DNA of 64,000 bases, taken from NCBI RefSeq assembly GCF_037975245.1, contig NC_092579.1, positions 3,000,001 to 3,064,000 on the forward strand, in the 5' to 3' direction. Made by a program: the position numbers and the translations under genes. Below the pieces are notes generated by a model. The model was not told the origin of the DNA and did not search any database. It saw nothing but the letters and a program-made list of their open reading frames with translations. Source of the DNA: Apostichopus japonicus. Taxonomy: Eukaryota > Echinodermata > Holothuroidea > Aspidochirotida > Stichopodidae. Positions 34,950 to 48,700 of this stretch are shown piece after piece. Position 1 is the stretch's first letter, and the number at the start of each line of letters is the position of its first letter.

Positions 34950-35606
34950 CTTAATGAGTCAAAAACTGAATATCTCACAGTCAACATCAAAACCCAGGAC
35001 AAAATCGACATCAAAATAAGTAGTGGTGCAAAACTAAATGAAGTCGACAACAACAAGTACCTTGGTTCCCTTGTGAGAGACAGTAAAAGTGAAATCAACA
35101 GAAGAATTGGCATGGCATGGTCTGCTTGTAATAAAATGGACACTGTGTGGAAATCTGGCCTCAACAGAAAGACCAAACTAGACATTTTTAAATCAACTGT
35201 ATAGTCTGTCATCATGTATGGCTCCGATACATGGACAGTTACGAAGGAATTGGAAGCAAAACTAAATGGGTGCTACACAAGACTTTTACGGAAATGTTTA
35301 AATGTACATTGGAGTCAACATATGACAAATACTGAACTGTATGGCAATGAACCAAAACTATCCTGTAAGATACAACAACGCCGTCTCAAACTAGCAGGGC
35401 ACTCATACAGGAACACCAAGGAACCAGTCTCTCAACTTATCATGTGGACACCAAAACATGGAAGGAGAAATAGGGGAAAACATAAGCTCAGCTATATAGA
35501 TGTAGTTGCTAGGGACATCGGGGTGCTTCAAACTGATCTTCCTAACTTGATGAGGGACAGAAATAAATGGGCAAATCTCAACATGATTCCGACTTCTGTC
35601 GACTAG
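34950..35606 (+). mobile_element. LINE reverse-transcriptase C-terminal fragment, with one in-frame stop
   Basis: Translation of one frame gives KTEYLTV, later KYLGSLVRDSKSEINRRIG, then a TAG stop, then the block VIMYGSDTWTVTKELEAKL and later LNVHWSQHMTNTELYG, RRLKLAGH and GRRNRGK, ending at a stop at 35604-35606. This order (connector after the RT palm and thumb, YGSxTWT block, GRRxRG block) is common at the C-terminus of invertebrate non-LTR retrotransposons. The endonuclease and RT active-site regions are absent. One nonsense codon near 35200 and truncation show it is dead. Confidence 0.85.
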
Positions 35607-36723
35607 AGAGAGAGATAGTCCTGAGTGAAACAAGAAGATTCCACAGCGACAGCTGGCAAATGGGTCATGCATAATTCTTATATACTAAACTACATCACAA
35701 CATTCATTGTTGTCTACAGTGAACAGACTGGTGTTGTAAATTGGCGTAGCGACATCTATTTCCAGAGCGGACAGGCATTTCTTATGTAACCAGACACGGC
35801 TCTGTATAGTATGTAACATATTTCAAACGCCCTCTATTTTTTGTTGACACTGTGTGTGACAATATGTGTGTACCTTACTTCAATTTCTATGGTGTGTACA
35901 GATCTTTCCTTTACAGTTTAAAGATTCAGATCTGGATTATCGATGGTCGACTGGTAGAGCTACTACTATTGTGTACAATTATTAATTAAGGCAGACCCGT
36001 TTAGTGCAGTAAACTGTGGTCACTTTTGTTACCTGTTATATTGACGAACGGTTATACGTATTTGTTTCAAGTATTTTCGTAATATCACTTTTATTTAGCT
36101 GCGAAAGCGGATATTATTGTGAGGAATTTTATGTCTGGATTACCTTGCTTAGGTTTGAATTAACAGCAATTTCTGCTGGAATTCGACTTGGAAACATGGG
36201 GCGTAGTGCCATCTGCCTCTCCGGCGGAGCAACCGTTGGGTCCAGCGATAAAGGATAATAAAATCATCCATGATCTGTACAAGTCCATTTAGTTTGGGAA
36301 TAGCCTATAACATTTTGTTTTCCTTCTGTTCTTTCTGATGTACATTATTACAAATATTGGTAGCCTATGATAGTTTCGTTAGGCTTGTTCAGCGTAGTAG
36401 ACCCCCTAACACACACTTTGTGTGCTGAAGGATAGCCTAATGTTAGGTTGAGCAGAATCTGTTCTCTAGAATTTACTACGAATTAGGAAAATGCAAATGT
36501 TAGTTGTCACTAGTGTAAGTTGTGTACGTTTTCATGCTTTTACAAATTTGGTTCAATGATATTATTGTGATTGGATAGCCAACTGTATATGAAACATAAG
36601 CTAGACCTAACCGAAATAAGGCAGAACTTACTGGGAATCATTCAAGTAAATAGTGCCTACTGTGAAGTGGAATCTTAAAACTTGTCTGACTGAGGAATCA
36701 ATCAGCTGGCTGAGGGAGGCAGG
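35607..36723. other. Upstream region of the MPRIP-like gene
   Basis: Presumably holds its promoter and 5' UTR. No TATA box or CpG-rich block was recognised. An 80-codon open frame at 36016-36258 has no family signal and is not called. Confidence 0.4.
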
Positions 36724-39700
36724 ATGGTCTTTCCACAGAGAGGTGAGGAGAACCTCCTCAGACGGACATCCTCATGCAAAAATTTCCAACCAAACATGTT
36801 CAACAAAGTCAAGTGCCAGAATTGTTTTAGGACAAGAGAGGCACATGATCTGGACAGTGATGCTGCAAATAAGGTAAGTAATAAGAATTACAGAGTTTAA
36901 GCCATTACAGTAAGCTGTAGTATTGAGAGGCAACCTATACAGTAGGCTAGGTTAGTATGCAGCCAAGTGCCCGATAAGTCTTTTCCAAAGTAGTAGCCTG
37001 TCCGGCTTTTTGTCCTGAGACTGTAGTCATCCGATAACATTTTGTGCAAGCCGGTAACAATGGAAATAGAACACAAACTTAATTCACAAAATGCAATCTT
37101 TTTATCATTTATTGATGCATTTAAGGAATCAAAACTGCATCCATGGCATGATATTCTTTGCAGCTTTTAAAAGATATTTGAAGTGATTTAATAGGGTTGT
37201 ACCATGTGTTGGAACTGTGAATGTGAACTTGATAGGCTACTGTACTTGTTATAATCAAAGGTTTCTCATTGTCACATAATGCACTTCTAACGTTGTGGGT
37301 GATTGTGCTGTTTTGTTTGTACGTGTGAATATGCCATGTTTACAACTTAGATTGTGTTAAAGTTACTTGGATTCTTACCAAGGATATTTGCAAGCTTAAG
37401 ACAGGTGTCCAGGGGGTGGGGGGGGGGGGCGTATCTACAGTGATTACAAGTGCTGTGTCTACTAATAGTACAATACAGATTAAATTAATATATGTTTCCA
37501 GGCAGTGAAGAAAGTTGGCAATTTTGAATGTTGGTAGCTCGACAGGCTACTGTATTTGGCCATGCAGTTTGGGAGCCTGAATAAAGTAAGAAGAAACCCT
37601 GGGAACCTGGCGCATACAGTTGGATTTTTCGATCCCAACATGCCTAGAATTAAAAATTCCAACATGGGCAACTTAAATTAATTGTCTCAAACTAATTTAG
37701 TAAACACCAGTTTCAGATTGTTGTGTATAAGTGTAAAAGGAAGCGTAGTTAACTTACAGTGTACTGATTGAGACATTAGGTTAAAACCAACTTATATAAT
37801 CATTGGGCTAGTTAACTACTTTTCTTTCTGATACAGGATATAGGCTATAATGAGCCAGTCGCTAATATATTAACTCCCCCAAGTTTTTAACTTTCAATGG
37901 AAAAATGAACAACAAGTTTGTTCACATGCATTGCATTGACTGGAAACTACAGGTAACAGTGCTCCTATTACAGAATATCATTACCATTGATTAGATGTTA
38001 ACCGTCAAAGTCTACTATTTCAAGTCAATTGCAGATTACAATTACAGAAGTGAGTAAAAGCTTAAGTTGTATTGGAAAAACATGCTGAAGGTCACAGTTG
38101 CAGACTGACTTGCGGATTTCAATTTTGGCTTAAAAGCAAGATCTACATTAAATGCTGAAAACTTAAAGTAGTCCTGCGTTAACCTGCTTCTACCACAAAT
38201 GTACACAGAAAGGAACAGAAATTGTGCAGTGATCCAGAAGGGAGGCACTTTGTAAGTTTTTGTTGTTGTTGTTTTTGAAAGAAATGTTTGGAGTGAATAC
38301 AGGTGAGATCTGTACTGATACGTAGCTGCCCAAACTAGTAAGTTTTAAGTTATCCAGAATTGAACTAGATTTGTATTCTGTACAACTAACATTGTCAACT
38401 GTTAAGTACTACAGTATGTACATTGTCTACTGATTTGGCGCTATATAAGTCTCATTTATTATTATTATCATTATTTTGATACATCACAATCGCAACTTGA
38501 GAATAAATTATAATATATATCCAAATCATGAATGGGATTACGTCATGTTTTTTTAATTTGCATGGAATCTCTTACAAGTACAGTATTTGTGTGTCTCAGG
38601 GCACAATTTAGCATTCACATTCTGTGTACCAATTTTGAAAGGCTCAAATTTTTGTATTTCATGATGACAATACTGGGTCCTTGTACAAAACACTACTACA
38701 GAAGCTACATCCTGTGACTTGTATCTATAGCAACTTGTCCATATGTGCAAAGCATTTGCGATGCGAAATTGATGTAATTATTCCCCATGTCTATTTCCAT
38801 CAATTTGACACCGAATATGTACAGAGTACTATTTGTCATGTATTCATTAAAATTATCAATTAACATTTTAGCACTGCGCCTCATTTAACCCTCTTTCTTG
38901 AATGATTTTCGAATAACCATACCTTAAAACAGCTTAAGTTCTACAGGTTATCATGTTCCCTTTAAAAATATTGTTGAGCAGGTGAAAACATTCCAATTTT
39001 TTTCTCCAATTTGCCAAATTGCATGTGATTAATACTAATAATACAGAGAAAAAAGAAGAAAAAAAATACTAATAAAACGAAAAGATTTTGGGTGACCAAG
39101 TGTTTGAAATTGAAATCAAATTATACAAATCCCATAATCAACTTTCATTTTAATTTGGAAAGAAGCTATGTAAATCTGTAGGAAGGGGTCTTTGCTTGAT
39201 CAATTGTAAACTAAATAATCGGTAAACTTGGTGATCAAATGCACAACAAGTCTTATACAACTTAAATAGCAAATTATGTACTGTAAGGCTACAAACATTT
39301 GTTTTACTTCTTCTTCATTTGTATGATACTGTTCACTATTTCAATACTTCATAGTATCTTTCAGATTTGACCAAGTAAAATTCAATTCAACCCTGCTGCT
39401 TTATTAACCCCATTGTTTTTTGCGAATTCCTTTGTTTGTTTAAACTGATTCAACCAACCTGACAGAGATGTTTGATAAAGGTCATTCCTGTAGCAATATT
39501 GAACTCCTGCAGCACACAGCAATATTGTACTATATACATTGATCTGTTCATCAAGTAGATTTCATTACAAATAGAACTTCTAATACAGAATCATTTCAAA
39601 ATATTACAATAGTAGTCCTCCTGGTAGTGATCCATTTTATTGGCATTGCCATGGTAACACACATCTTGTCTTTAATATCCAATCAAGTAGAGCTCTATTC

Positions 39701-42700
39701 ACTGTCTTTCTTCCTTTGTTAGGTTTCTATAAGTACTGTGTTGCAGTAGCAATTGTTACCAGCAATAATTTTACAAGTGCTGGAAAAAAAACCCTTAACA
39801 CTAGGCCAAGTTGTGTATGCTGGCTTCAGTTTGCTGTTTAAGGTTTTTATTTACTGTATAGTATTACTGTAGCTCACAATTTGCCAGCTCAATTGTCATT
39901 GGATCCAATATTCTTGAAGTTAACTGTTTGTCAATAATGTATTCTGACTTGGTTTCACAATACACATCACATGATAAAAAGTACTGTATATACACATTCT
40001 TTGTTTGGAAGAACTTTATTGTGTAGGGAAACCAAGATTGATATTTTCAATTGTTAAACCATAGGTATAAAAAAAAAGAGTGACAAATTTTTCCAAGAAA
40101 ATATCAAATCTATTTTGGTGGAATTGTTCTGCCATAAGTTTTTATTATTTGATTAAATACCTTAATTCTAATTTGTGGCTCCCAAACAAAGAAGAGAGAA
40201 ACGCAAAATACCCAAATCACAAACAGAAATACTGTATATATGTGTAATGAAGCAGTCACAGATTACAGTTTCTATATTCCTAATTCGTAAAAATGATGAC
40301 TGAGGGTTTTCCAGTTAATGGTTATGATTTAAGTTCATCTGAATGAAGGAGTTTTATGCTTGGTTAAAAAATATGTGACACTGTGGATGAGCTGTATACA
40401 TGGTTGTGTTTAACTATGTTTGCATTCTGTTAATGGTCGACTTCCTACTCCTTCTTGGTGGTGGGACAAACATATCTCTTGACAAAGGTATGTAAAGTGG
40501 AGTATGTTGGAGATTTCATTGTCCCTTACTTTTGTCTGGTTTTTTTAGTGACCTTGGTTTGAAGATGTTTTGTGTTTGATTCTCCTGTCAAAAATCCAAA
40601 CAAACGTGATGAAGTAACACAAAAAAATACAATCATTTGAAGTTAAAGATAGCAATCCAGGTGCGTTTGCAAAATTCTGTTTTTGTTGAAATGGATTTCT
40701 TTCTTTTTTTAGGTCGGCTTATTTGATCGTCTAGAATTGTTCTTTTATCATGTGCACGTCTCGACAAGGAGATAATCAGCCTTTTTGGACTGTTCAAAAT
40801 TTAACTTTTGCTTTGAATTACACAGTTTATAAAGATTCATATTGTCACAATGTATACAGTAGTTAAATCAGTTTCTTCAAAAGGAAAGAAATAAGTTCTT
40901 TGTAAGTGTTGACTTGCATAATTTGAATTTGAATAAAATGGATCCAACAACAACAAAATTTTATGAAAATAGCCGGTGATATGTTACTTAATGTGACCAT
41001 ATTTGACTTTTTATCTCAATACATTACATGTATAGAGATATTGTAACAGTAAGTGGGACTTTCTCTTCTCTTAAAAATTTTTCAGCGTCTTCAAACAAAG
41101 TTCTTTTTCTCTGGAATTTCCAGAGCAAGAATATATCATATAGACCAACAAAAGTTACTATTTTTTATTCCAGAATTGTATCTCATTCTGTGACTTTTTC
41201 ACCGATTTATGTCCAAATCAGGCCAATTTGGACTGAAAACACACTTTGTCAGACCTGTTTTGCACACGCTCCAAAACTTATGTTTTATGAAAGAGAATAG
41301 AATAGAACTGTCTTTCAACAGTGGTATCGTCTAAGATAGGGTCCTATGTATTATATATTTTATTAAAATTTTAAACTTCCATTTGTTGTTTACAGGTAGG
41401 TATTAATAAGAATTTTACTACATGTATATGACATTTAATGGCTTTTATTTGCTTTATTTGATGTTTAAATGATTTTTCTTTCTTAAAACAACACTGAGCT
41501 GCCGCCCCTACTTTTAGTAAAAAGGTCCGTTTTGATGATTAAGCCCCGCCCCCAAGTCTGTTTTGTAGCAGATTGGCTATGACTCATAACAGCTACATGT
41601 TAGATATACGAAAATGGCTACCCTCGCGAACAATTTTCTGTTCTGTAGTTAGGTACGCGAGGTGTTAGTGTATTGCATGCTAATTACATTCTGTACTGCT
41701 GAATTCTACGTAACATCCATTTAAGGATAGTACTGGTGTAGTGTTCAACCGATTAACCTAATCGGAATCGGAATCGGTACGAATATTGCATAATCGGTAC
41801 ATAATCGGTATCGGTAAAAATTACGTGGAATACCAGTTATGTCATACCGATTATTCAAAAACATATGGAAGGTGAAAATATCATTATTCAAAAACATATG
41901 GAAGTTGAAAATATCAACTGATGAATTAGGTTTGTTCTTTTACTACGAAATATTAAAAAAAGGCACCCCCTATACGTCTTTCACAGTGTATACTTTCATC
42001 AAATTAGGCTGCCAGGGTCGCCGATTTTGCTTCCTTCGTGGGTTATTGGCTGCATATTTCTTGGCACAGTAAGCATAGCAGCAATAGCAATTTCGCGAAT
42101 TCAGGAATGTGCTGGACAGGGTAGGAAATAAGCGGGGGCAACGGGCGATTCGCCCTCGCAAGTGCTAAAAAGCCCTCCTAAAGCACAATTACGAGTGCGA
42201 AAAAGAAAAATGAAATATAAAAAAATCGCCCTCTTTATATCAGGTGTCTGTGTAAAATTAATTGTGACATGCGTTTGCTTTAGCTAGGAATTGCAGTTGC
42301 ATCGCGAATCGCGCAGTTTTCTCACCCCGCATCAAAATTTGAAGCAGTGCGAGAGGGTCGCGCACAATCACCGGGAACTTCCCGTGGTAAATTACGGCCT
42401 GCAGTACCAGCGAAAATAACCTAAAATCCTCACAAATCTCCGACCACATAGTAGCCTTACTTCACACTAAATCAACTGCATGGAAATCTAAACTTGACAT
42501 CTGTTTATTCGCTCTAGTTGTGTCGCAAATAAAAACTAAAAATATCCACGGAAACTGCAATCTTCGACCACATGTTAGCCTAACAACCACACTAAGTCAA
42601 TGGGAAATGTAGCCTAACCATCGGTTTGCAAAAAAAAAAAAAAAATTGCGTAGCTTAGTTTACAACTTTCAATTTGCTGGAAATCGGCATTTGTTTGGAA

Positions 42701-45700
42701 GGTAATGTAAGTGATATGTCTTATAGAGGGAATGTTATATTTTATATTGGAGTAGTTTCTAGTTGTTATTATTTCTTTACATCAATCTGGTATTACATTT
42801 TAGAGTAATTTTAAACAAGTTACGATGGTACAATTTGCTTTTCAGTTTGATTGGCCTAAGCTTACACATTCTAATTGAACCTGAATGGAATTATATAGGT
42901 AACGAATAGGTATGTTTAACTTCAAGTTCGTAACATTTCTATTTGTTCATAAACGGTATAATACTGAAAATAAGTACAAAATATTGTCGGAATGAAGGCA
43001 ATATGTCATTAAAATTTACACTTTGGTAAAGATTGCAGATGGATGGTTTGTCTGAGATACTTTTTGAGATGGATATTTTGAGTAACTATTCGTAGCCCAT
43101 TTCAAGCCATTAACAGGTGACATTTACGTCGAGGTGGTTAGGCCATTCGCTTAGCACAGTGCTGACTAGGTAGGATGTCATATCTCCGTATTTTGGAAAT
43201 TTAAAAAAAAAAAAATTCTTTCCGAGAAACTCCAGAGGTAATTTGGTACATACAAAATGGTACCTTAGAGCCTTGTATAACAACGAAGCAAAAGGAAACT
43301 GGGGAAAATCACAACAATAATTGTTTCTGTCAAACTTTATTGCCGATTTCGTATAAACGGGATATTTTCTCATTTTCAAATAATCGGAATCGGTACGATT
43401 ATGAAAAAATAATCAGTAATCGGTATTTTCTGTTATGCATAATCGGTTGAACACTATAATGGTGTTCAGGTAGCTTTTCAGAGCAAGGGCCATGATAAGT
43501 TTGTTTGATTGCCCTTCATGTATTTTGTATAATTACGTATACACATTCTTGTATTTCTGAAGGCTATTTACTGTAGGCCTAGTGCAATTTAAAAAAAAAT
43601 ATATATATATATAGGCCACTAGGCCTATAAGGCTTTCAGTGATAGCCACATTAGCATTGTACTGGTGTTCAGACAGCTTTTCCTAGGAAGGACCAGGGTA
43701 AGTTTGTTTGATGGGTACGTATAAAAGAGGAGCCGGCCATAGCATCACAACTTTGATAAGACAATAAAAATTGTATAAGGTTATGTTTTATTTATAAGGA
43801 TATAAGATGTATAAGGTTATAAGAAGTATGTTTAGCTTTCTTTTGAACCTGTAATGTTTGACATCAAATGTACAAAGAATTAAAATAAAATAACAAAATG
43901 GAGAGGAACTGAGGTGGCTATTAGGGGAAGAGGAGGCCACCCATCACTTGCATATAAAAACTTGTAATCTTCTTTTACATTATTTTTTCCAAGTCATAAA
44001 TCCATGAAATCTTCATGTCCGAAAAATTGAGATGGAAAAACGTGGGTTGTTTTGATATCTAGAAGTGGACACAGTTTTGATGGTAGTCACCACTACAGTC
44101 TACATTAACATACAGTAGGTCAATAGGCCTAGCTCTCAAGGCAGGCATCAAGAATATCGTCGAGTTGTTCGCCTCTTCTAATTTGGCTGTTGTCATTGAC
44201 ATCAAACTATATGACCAAAAAGTCCAACAGAGACTGACCCAAGATGAAGGATACCACATGAAAAACAAGTTCTTAAATATTCTATGACATTACTAAACCT
44301 TGCAACGTCGTTCTTTCGACTAACAGGCAATAAGCGCTAAAGGCAAGACTAGCAGGATAAAGTGTAACCTGCAGAGACTATTCGTGACAAAGTAGCAAAA
44401 ATGCAAGTTATATATTTGTTGTACCATGATTGATATTGATAATTGTAGAGACAGAGCAAAGATTTGAAATTAGGAATCAAAATTAAAACTTCCAGTATTG
44501 AGATACTGCATCATTGATGCTCTTGTTTGTTTTTGTAGCATATATATTTAGAGCAATGTATACATACTGTAGATACTGCGGAACTGCAATCAGCACTATA
44601 TTCATTCCCTTTCCAGACAAAGAATGACATATATTTCCCCACAAAATTTGTTGCAAACAGAATGAGATGCTTTTGTGTGTGTTATGACTTCACATTCTGT
44701 TTGAGTATACATATCGCTGAAACACATGTCACAATGTACCTGTAGAGAAAAATCCATCATCAACAAACATAATGATTCGAACAAACTTGTTGTAACGTAC
44801 CGTTTGCTCAGTGTCTTTATCACAGGCTTGGGATATGAAAGTACAGTGTTTTGAATACCAGTGAATGTAATATTCTGATCATAATTGATGGTATGGTATG
44901 ACTGTTGCTATATACTTGATGATTGCAGCAATGTTAAATCAGTCAGGCCTGAAAAAGCCCTAGACATGTTGTAAACATGTCATTTGTTGCGCAATGTTAT
45001 TTGGGAAGAATTTATTGAGATATAAACCAATCAAATTTTCAGTGGTTTCTAACTACAATTCAGATGACATCCATAAAATGACTCATCATCATTTGTACAG
45101 TATCATTGAAGGTTCAGTAGGCCTCCTGTTTGATACAATCTTACATAAGTCTGACAAAACTTAACAATTATGAAAAAAGACAGTCTCAATTTTTGGCAGG
45201 CTGCCAGCAAAAAGACCCAGCTGATTGCATTGATTAAAGTGTAAACAGCAATGCTAATGTACTATATATTGGGCTGTCTTTATGAAACTTTGCAAAGAAA
45301 TTGTTTCCATGAAATGAAGTATCTAAACAAAGTTTCAGTATTCAGGTAACCACTGCAAAGGGGAATTACCAGACAATCCATTCCCTTCCCTTTGAGCACT
45401 AGTCTTTTGTCATAAGAACACGGACACGCACTGTTAAAGTTTGTGTAAGACTATATTTTAGAGCCCGAGAGTTAAATCCCCAAATTCTCCTTTCCTCTTT
45501 AGTACAAGTTTACAGGAGCCAAAGTTGCAGTTACAGTACGAGGATGCGACAGTCTCCTTAACCGTTGTGCTGAGCAACTTTTCAAATTTTGTTTCGTACC
45601 CTTTACGTGAAACTTCTGGTTCTGTGGAAAACGCAATATTTACACCTCGGATGGGTGGAGTCCCAAGTATGTCGGATTGTGGATGCAGTGCTAAAACGTT

Positions 45701-48700
45701 ACCTATTAGCAGGCAAATGCATAGAGAGAGTCATTAGAGAACAGGGCAAGAATGTTGCCCAATTTTTTGGCTAGGTAGATCAGAGTGCTTATGTGTAGGA
45801 GAGACAGGTAAACTATCTTCATTCATTAATATCCAGACTAGTAAGTTTTGGGGTGTTAGGTTGATGAGGAAAGTGCATTCAAGTAGACGGGAGAAAGGTC
45901 AGTATTTGTCGTGCATTTATAAATTCCCAAACCAGTCATTTTTTGGGGATTTTCAACCTGGAACATGAAGTCATCCATGTAACGAAAGAAAGAAAGTGAG
46001 TTTGAAGTGGGGGCGGGGGGACGGGAAAGATAAACATTGCTCGTTATAAATTCCTTTGAAGTGCAACTTTTTTTTTTGTTTGTTCACTATTCTCCTCCAA
46101 GCTGTATAGTGCATAGATCCCAGCATGTGCTCAGCAGATTTAAATGGGTTCACACCTTCGCATAAAGGATAGAAAAGAATAGTTAATGAAGGTCGAGGAG
46201 CAAGGATACACTCCTTCTTGGCTTTGCTGGGAGCAACTTTTATAACCTGAAATTTAGATAAGTTTCAAAAGTGCTGTTTTTCCCAGTTGTAGACTATAAT
46301 TTTCTACTCCACTTACATCATATTAATTTTGTGAAACATCATAGCCATAAGGAATGTGACCTTTGGCTTTTAACATTTGACCCCTGTCAACAGCAAATTG
46401 TGGACTTAAGGAGATTAAACTGTTTACCTAATAGTAATATGTCCTCCATAAACCGTTTCTCAGATAGTTTAACAGTTTTTTGTGCAAAATTTCCTTTATG
46501 TTGGCATACTGGTCTTCTTGCAACTGCTGTATCAGTGTTACTGTACATAATAGTGTTTCCAATTATATACATTGCATTTCTGGTTAAGTTTAACTGACAG
46601 TAGGTTACTAGGTTTGAGCTTGAAGAACCTTATTCCCACGATTTCCCATAAATTCAGAACATCCAGTCTCAATAATAAGACTTACAAGCACAAGCCTGTG
46701 CCCTATCCTGGTGCTGATGGTGTCAATAAATGTCACAAGATGTCTTTAAACTGGAAAGGTGTTGCCCAGTACAGGGGTGACCTTTAACCCAAACAAGTTT
46801 GTCCTGTTTTGTACCTTTATAAACCACACTGCTGTACCACAGCTTCTCGCAGTCCAGTATCCTGTCAGAGTAATAAATTATAGTACTTTTTAAAGGGCAC
46901 TGGTGTTTGGAACACTGGATGAGGGGGGGGGGGGGGGCTCTGCAATATCTGCTTTATATGTACAAGGGCCTGCTTTAACATATTTCAGCACTGCTGTATT
47001 GTATACTGTATATGCTACTCATGTTAGTACAGTACCTTACACTGTGAGCCATTCATATAATCCTGTTTTGCAATCTAATTGGAGACTACCCTGTAGTCTA
47101 TGACTCTAGGTACGTAAATAGAGTTTTTTGGTCAATCGCATAGCCAAAGTGAAATTTAGAATGGCTAAGTTGCATTACATGTGCAAAGATTTAGTTACAA
47201 ACATATATGCAACACAGGAACCATTTTATTTATAATTAAGTAAGTTAAGTTCAGAGCTATTTGAAACTTGCTATACAAAACTTAAAGCATTAAATATATT
47301 CCATGCTCTTTCCCTGCCTATCAGAAGTTTTTCTACCGGGAGAACAGTAAACAGGAACAAACAAAGTAGTCAAACACCTACCTTAAGGTGGGATCATATG
47401 AAGAGAACCGTTAGTCATAAAGTATCAGGAGATATTGAAAGGAAAAAGTCATCTTCCTTTAGTCTTTCAATTTTTAAGAAGCATTGCAGCTTCATGTGCA
47501 TTCTACAGAGAAGTAAGAGATTCTTGATTTAAGTTTGTAAGATTTAGGTTTGTAAAATTTAATTGTAAGATTTAAGTTTGTAAAAAACAAACTTCTAAGG
47601 GTACAGTATGTTATTTAACTTTATCCCTTTAAATAGTGTGATTACATGGTTCAATAGTGTGAATGGTACAATAGTGTGATTACATGGCTCCATGGTATAA
47701 GCTTTATCCCATTGCAAAGGCAAACACATGCCCTGTCTTTTTCACCTTTTGAGTCTGTACTATCACTTCACAGTTACACTGTACAATGCAATACTCGATG
47801 GGGGTTTACTGTACATGTGTGTGTGTATGTTTGTATGTTGAGTGTGATGCAGTATGGTAATGTTTTTGTTGCAGATTTGTTCTATGAAATCTTGATAATT
47901 GATTGTCAATTTATGGCAGTAAAGATTAGGAGTGACACACTGCAGAACTTTAAACATGAGTAATCAAGGTTAGCCATGATTTTACTCACTGATAGAATAT
48001 TTGAGTGGGTTGGAAAAAAGGATTGTGTTCCAAAGTTGCTCAGAGCTGTTGAGTCTGCTTTGCTTGGGAAGTGAAGTGTGACTCACCTCCAGCGGTATAA
48101 ACATTCTATATATGGCTATATTTTTTATTACCCCCTTTATATACTAATATGGGTCCTACCCCTGAATTTGCCCTCTTTTCTCTCTAAAGGGGGTAGGTTA
48201 CAATGGGAAATTGGAAAGTTTTATGGCATAACATTTCACTGTGTTCTTTAAAGGTCTGTGGACAAGTTTGGGGAGATTTTTCAACTGGTGGATAATAGGG
48301 TGCTACATATATATTTGAATACATAAACTTTTGGGAGTAAATACTTAGATTGAGAGAAGGTAAGGTGGGGGGGGGGGGGGAACTGCATCAAGGCACAAAA
48401 TTGACGACAATGTTTTAATGCTTTTGCACGAAATAATTTCTCTTCAATAAATTTATTGCCCTGAATTATGGCAATTGATAAACTTTAGACAATCCCTAAT
48501 TATTAGCAGTCAACAAGACCAAATCAGGTAAATAGCATTAGATGATTACAAATGGAATGAATTAGCTTAAATTGCATTTGATAATAAGGATCTGATGTTA
48601 TGTCTGAAAGGTACTACGTACTCTGTAAAACCAATTAAAAAATAAAGAGAAAGAAAAGCAACACACCAAGCTAGATATGTCCATTTATGATACATATTGC

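Noticed and set aside
46271-46597. 108-codon frame in MPRIP-like intron 1 with a hydrophobic end
   Set aside because: No homology signal, splice context or regulatory context; expected by chance in AT-rich DNA.
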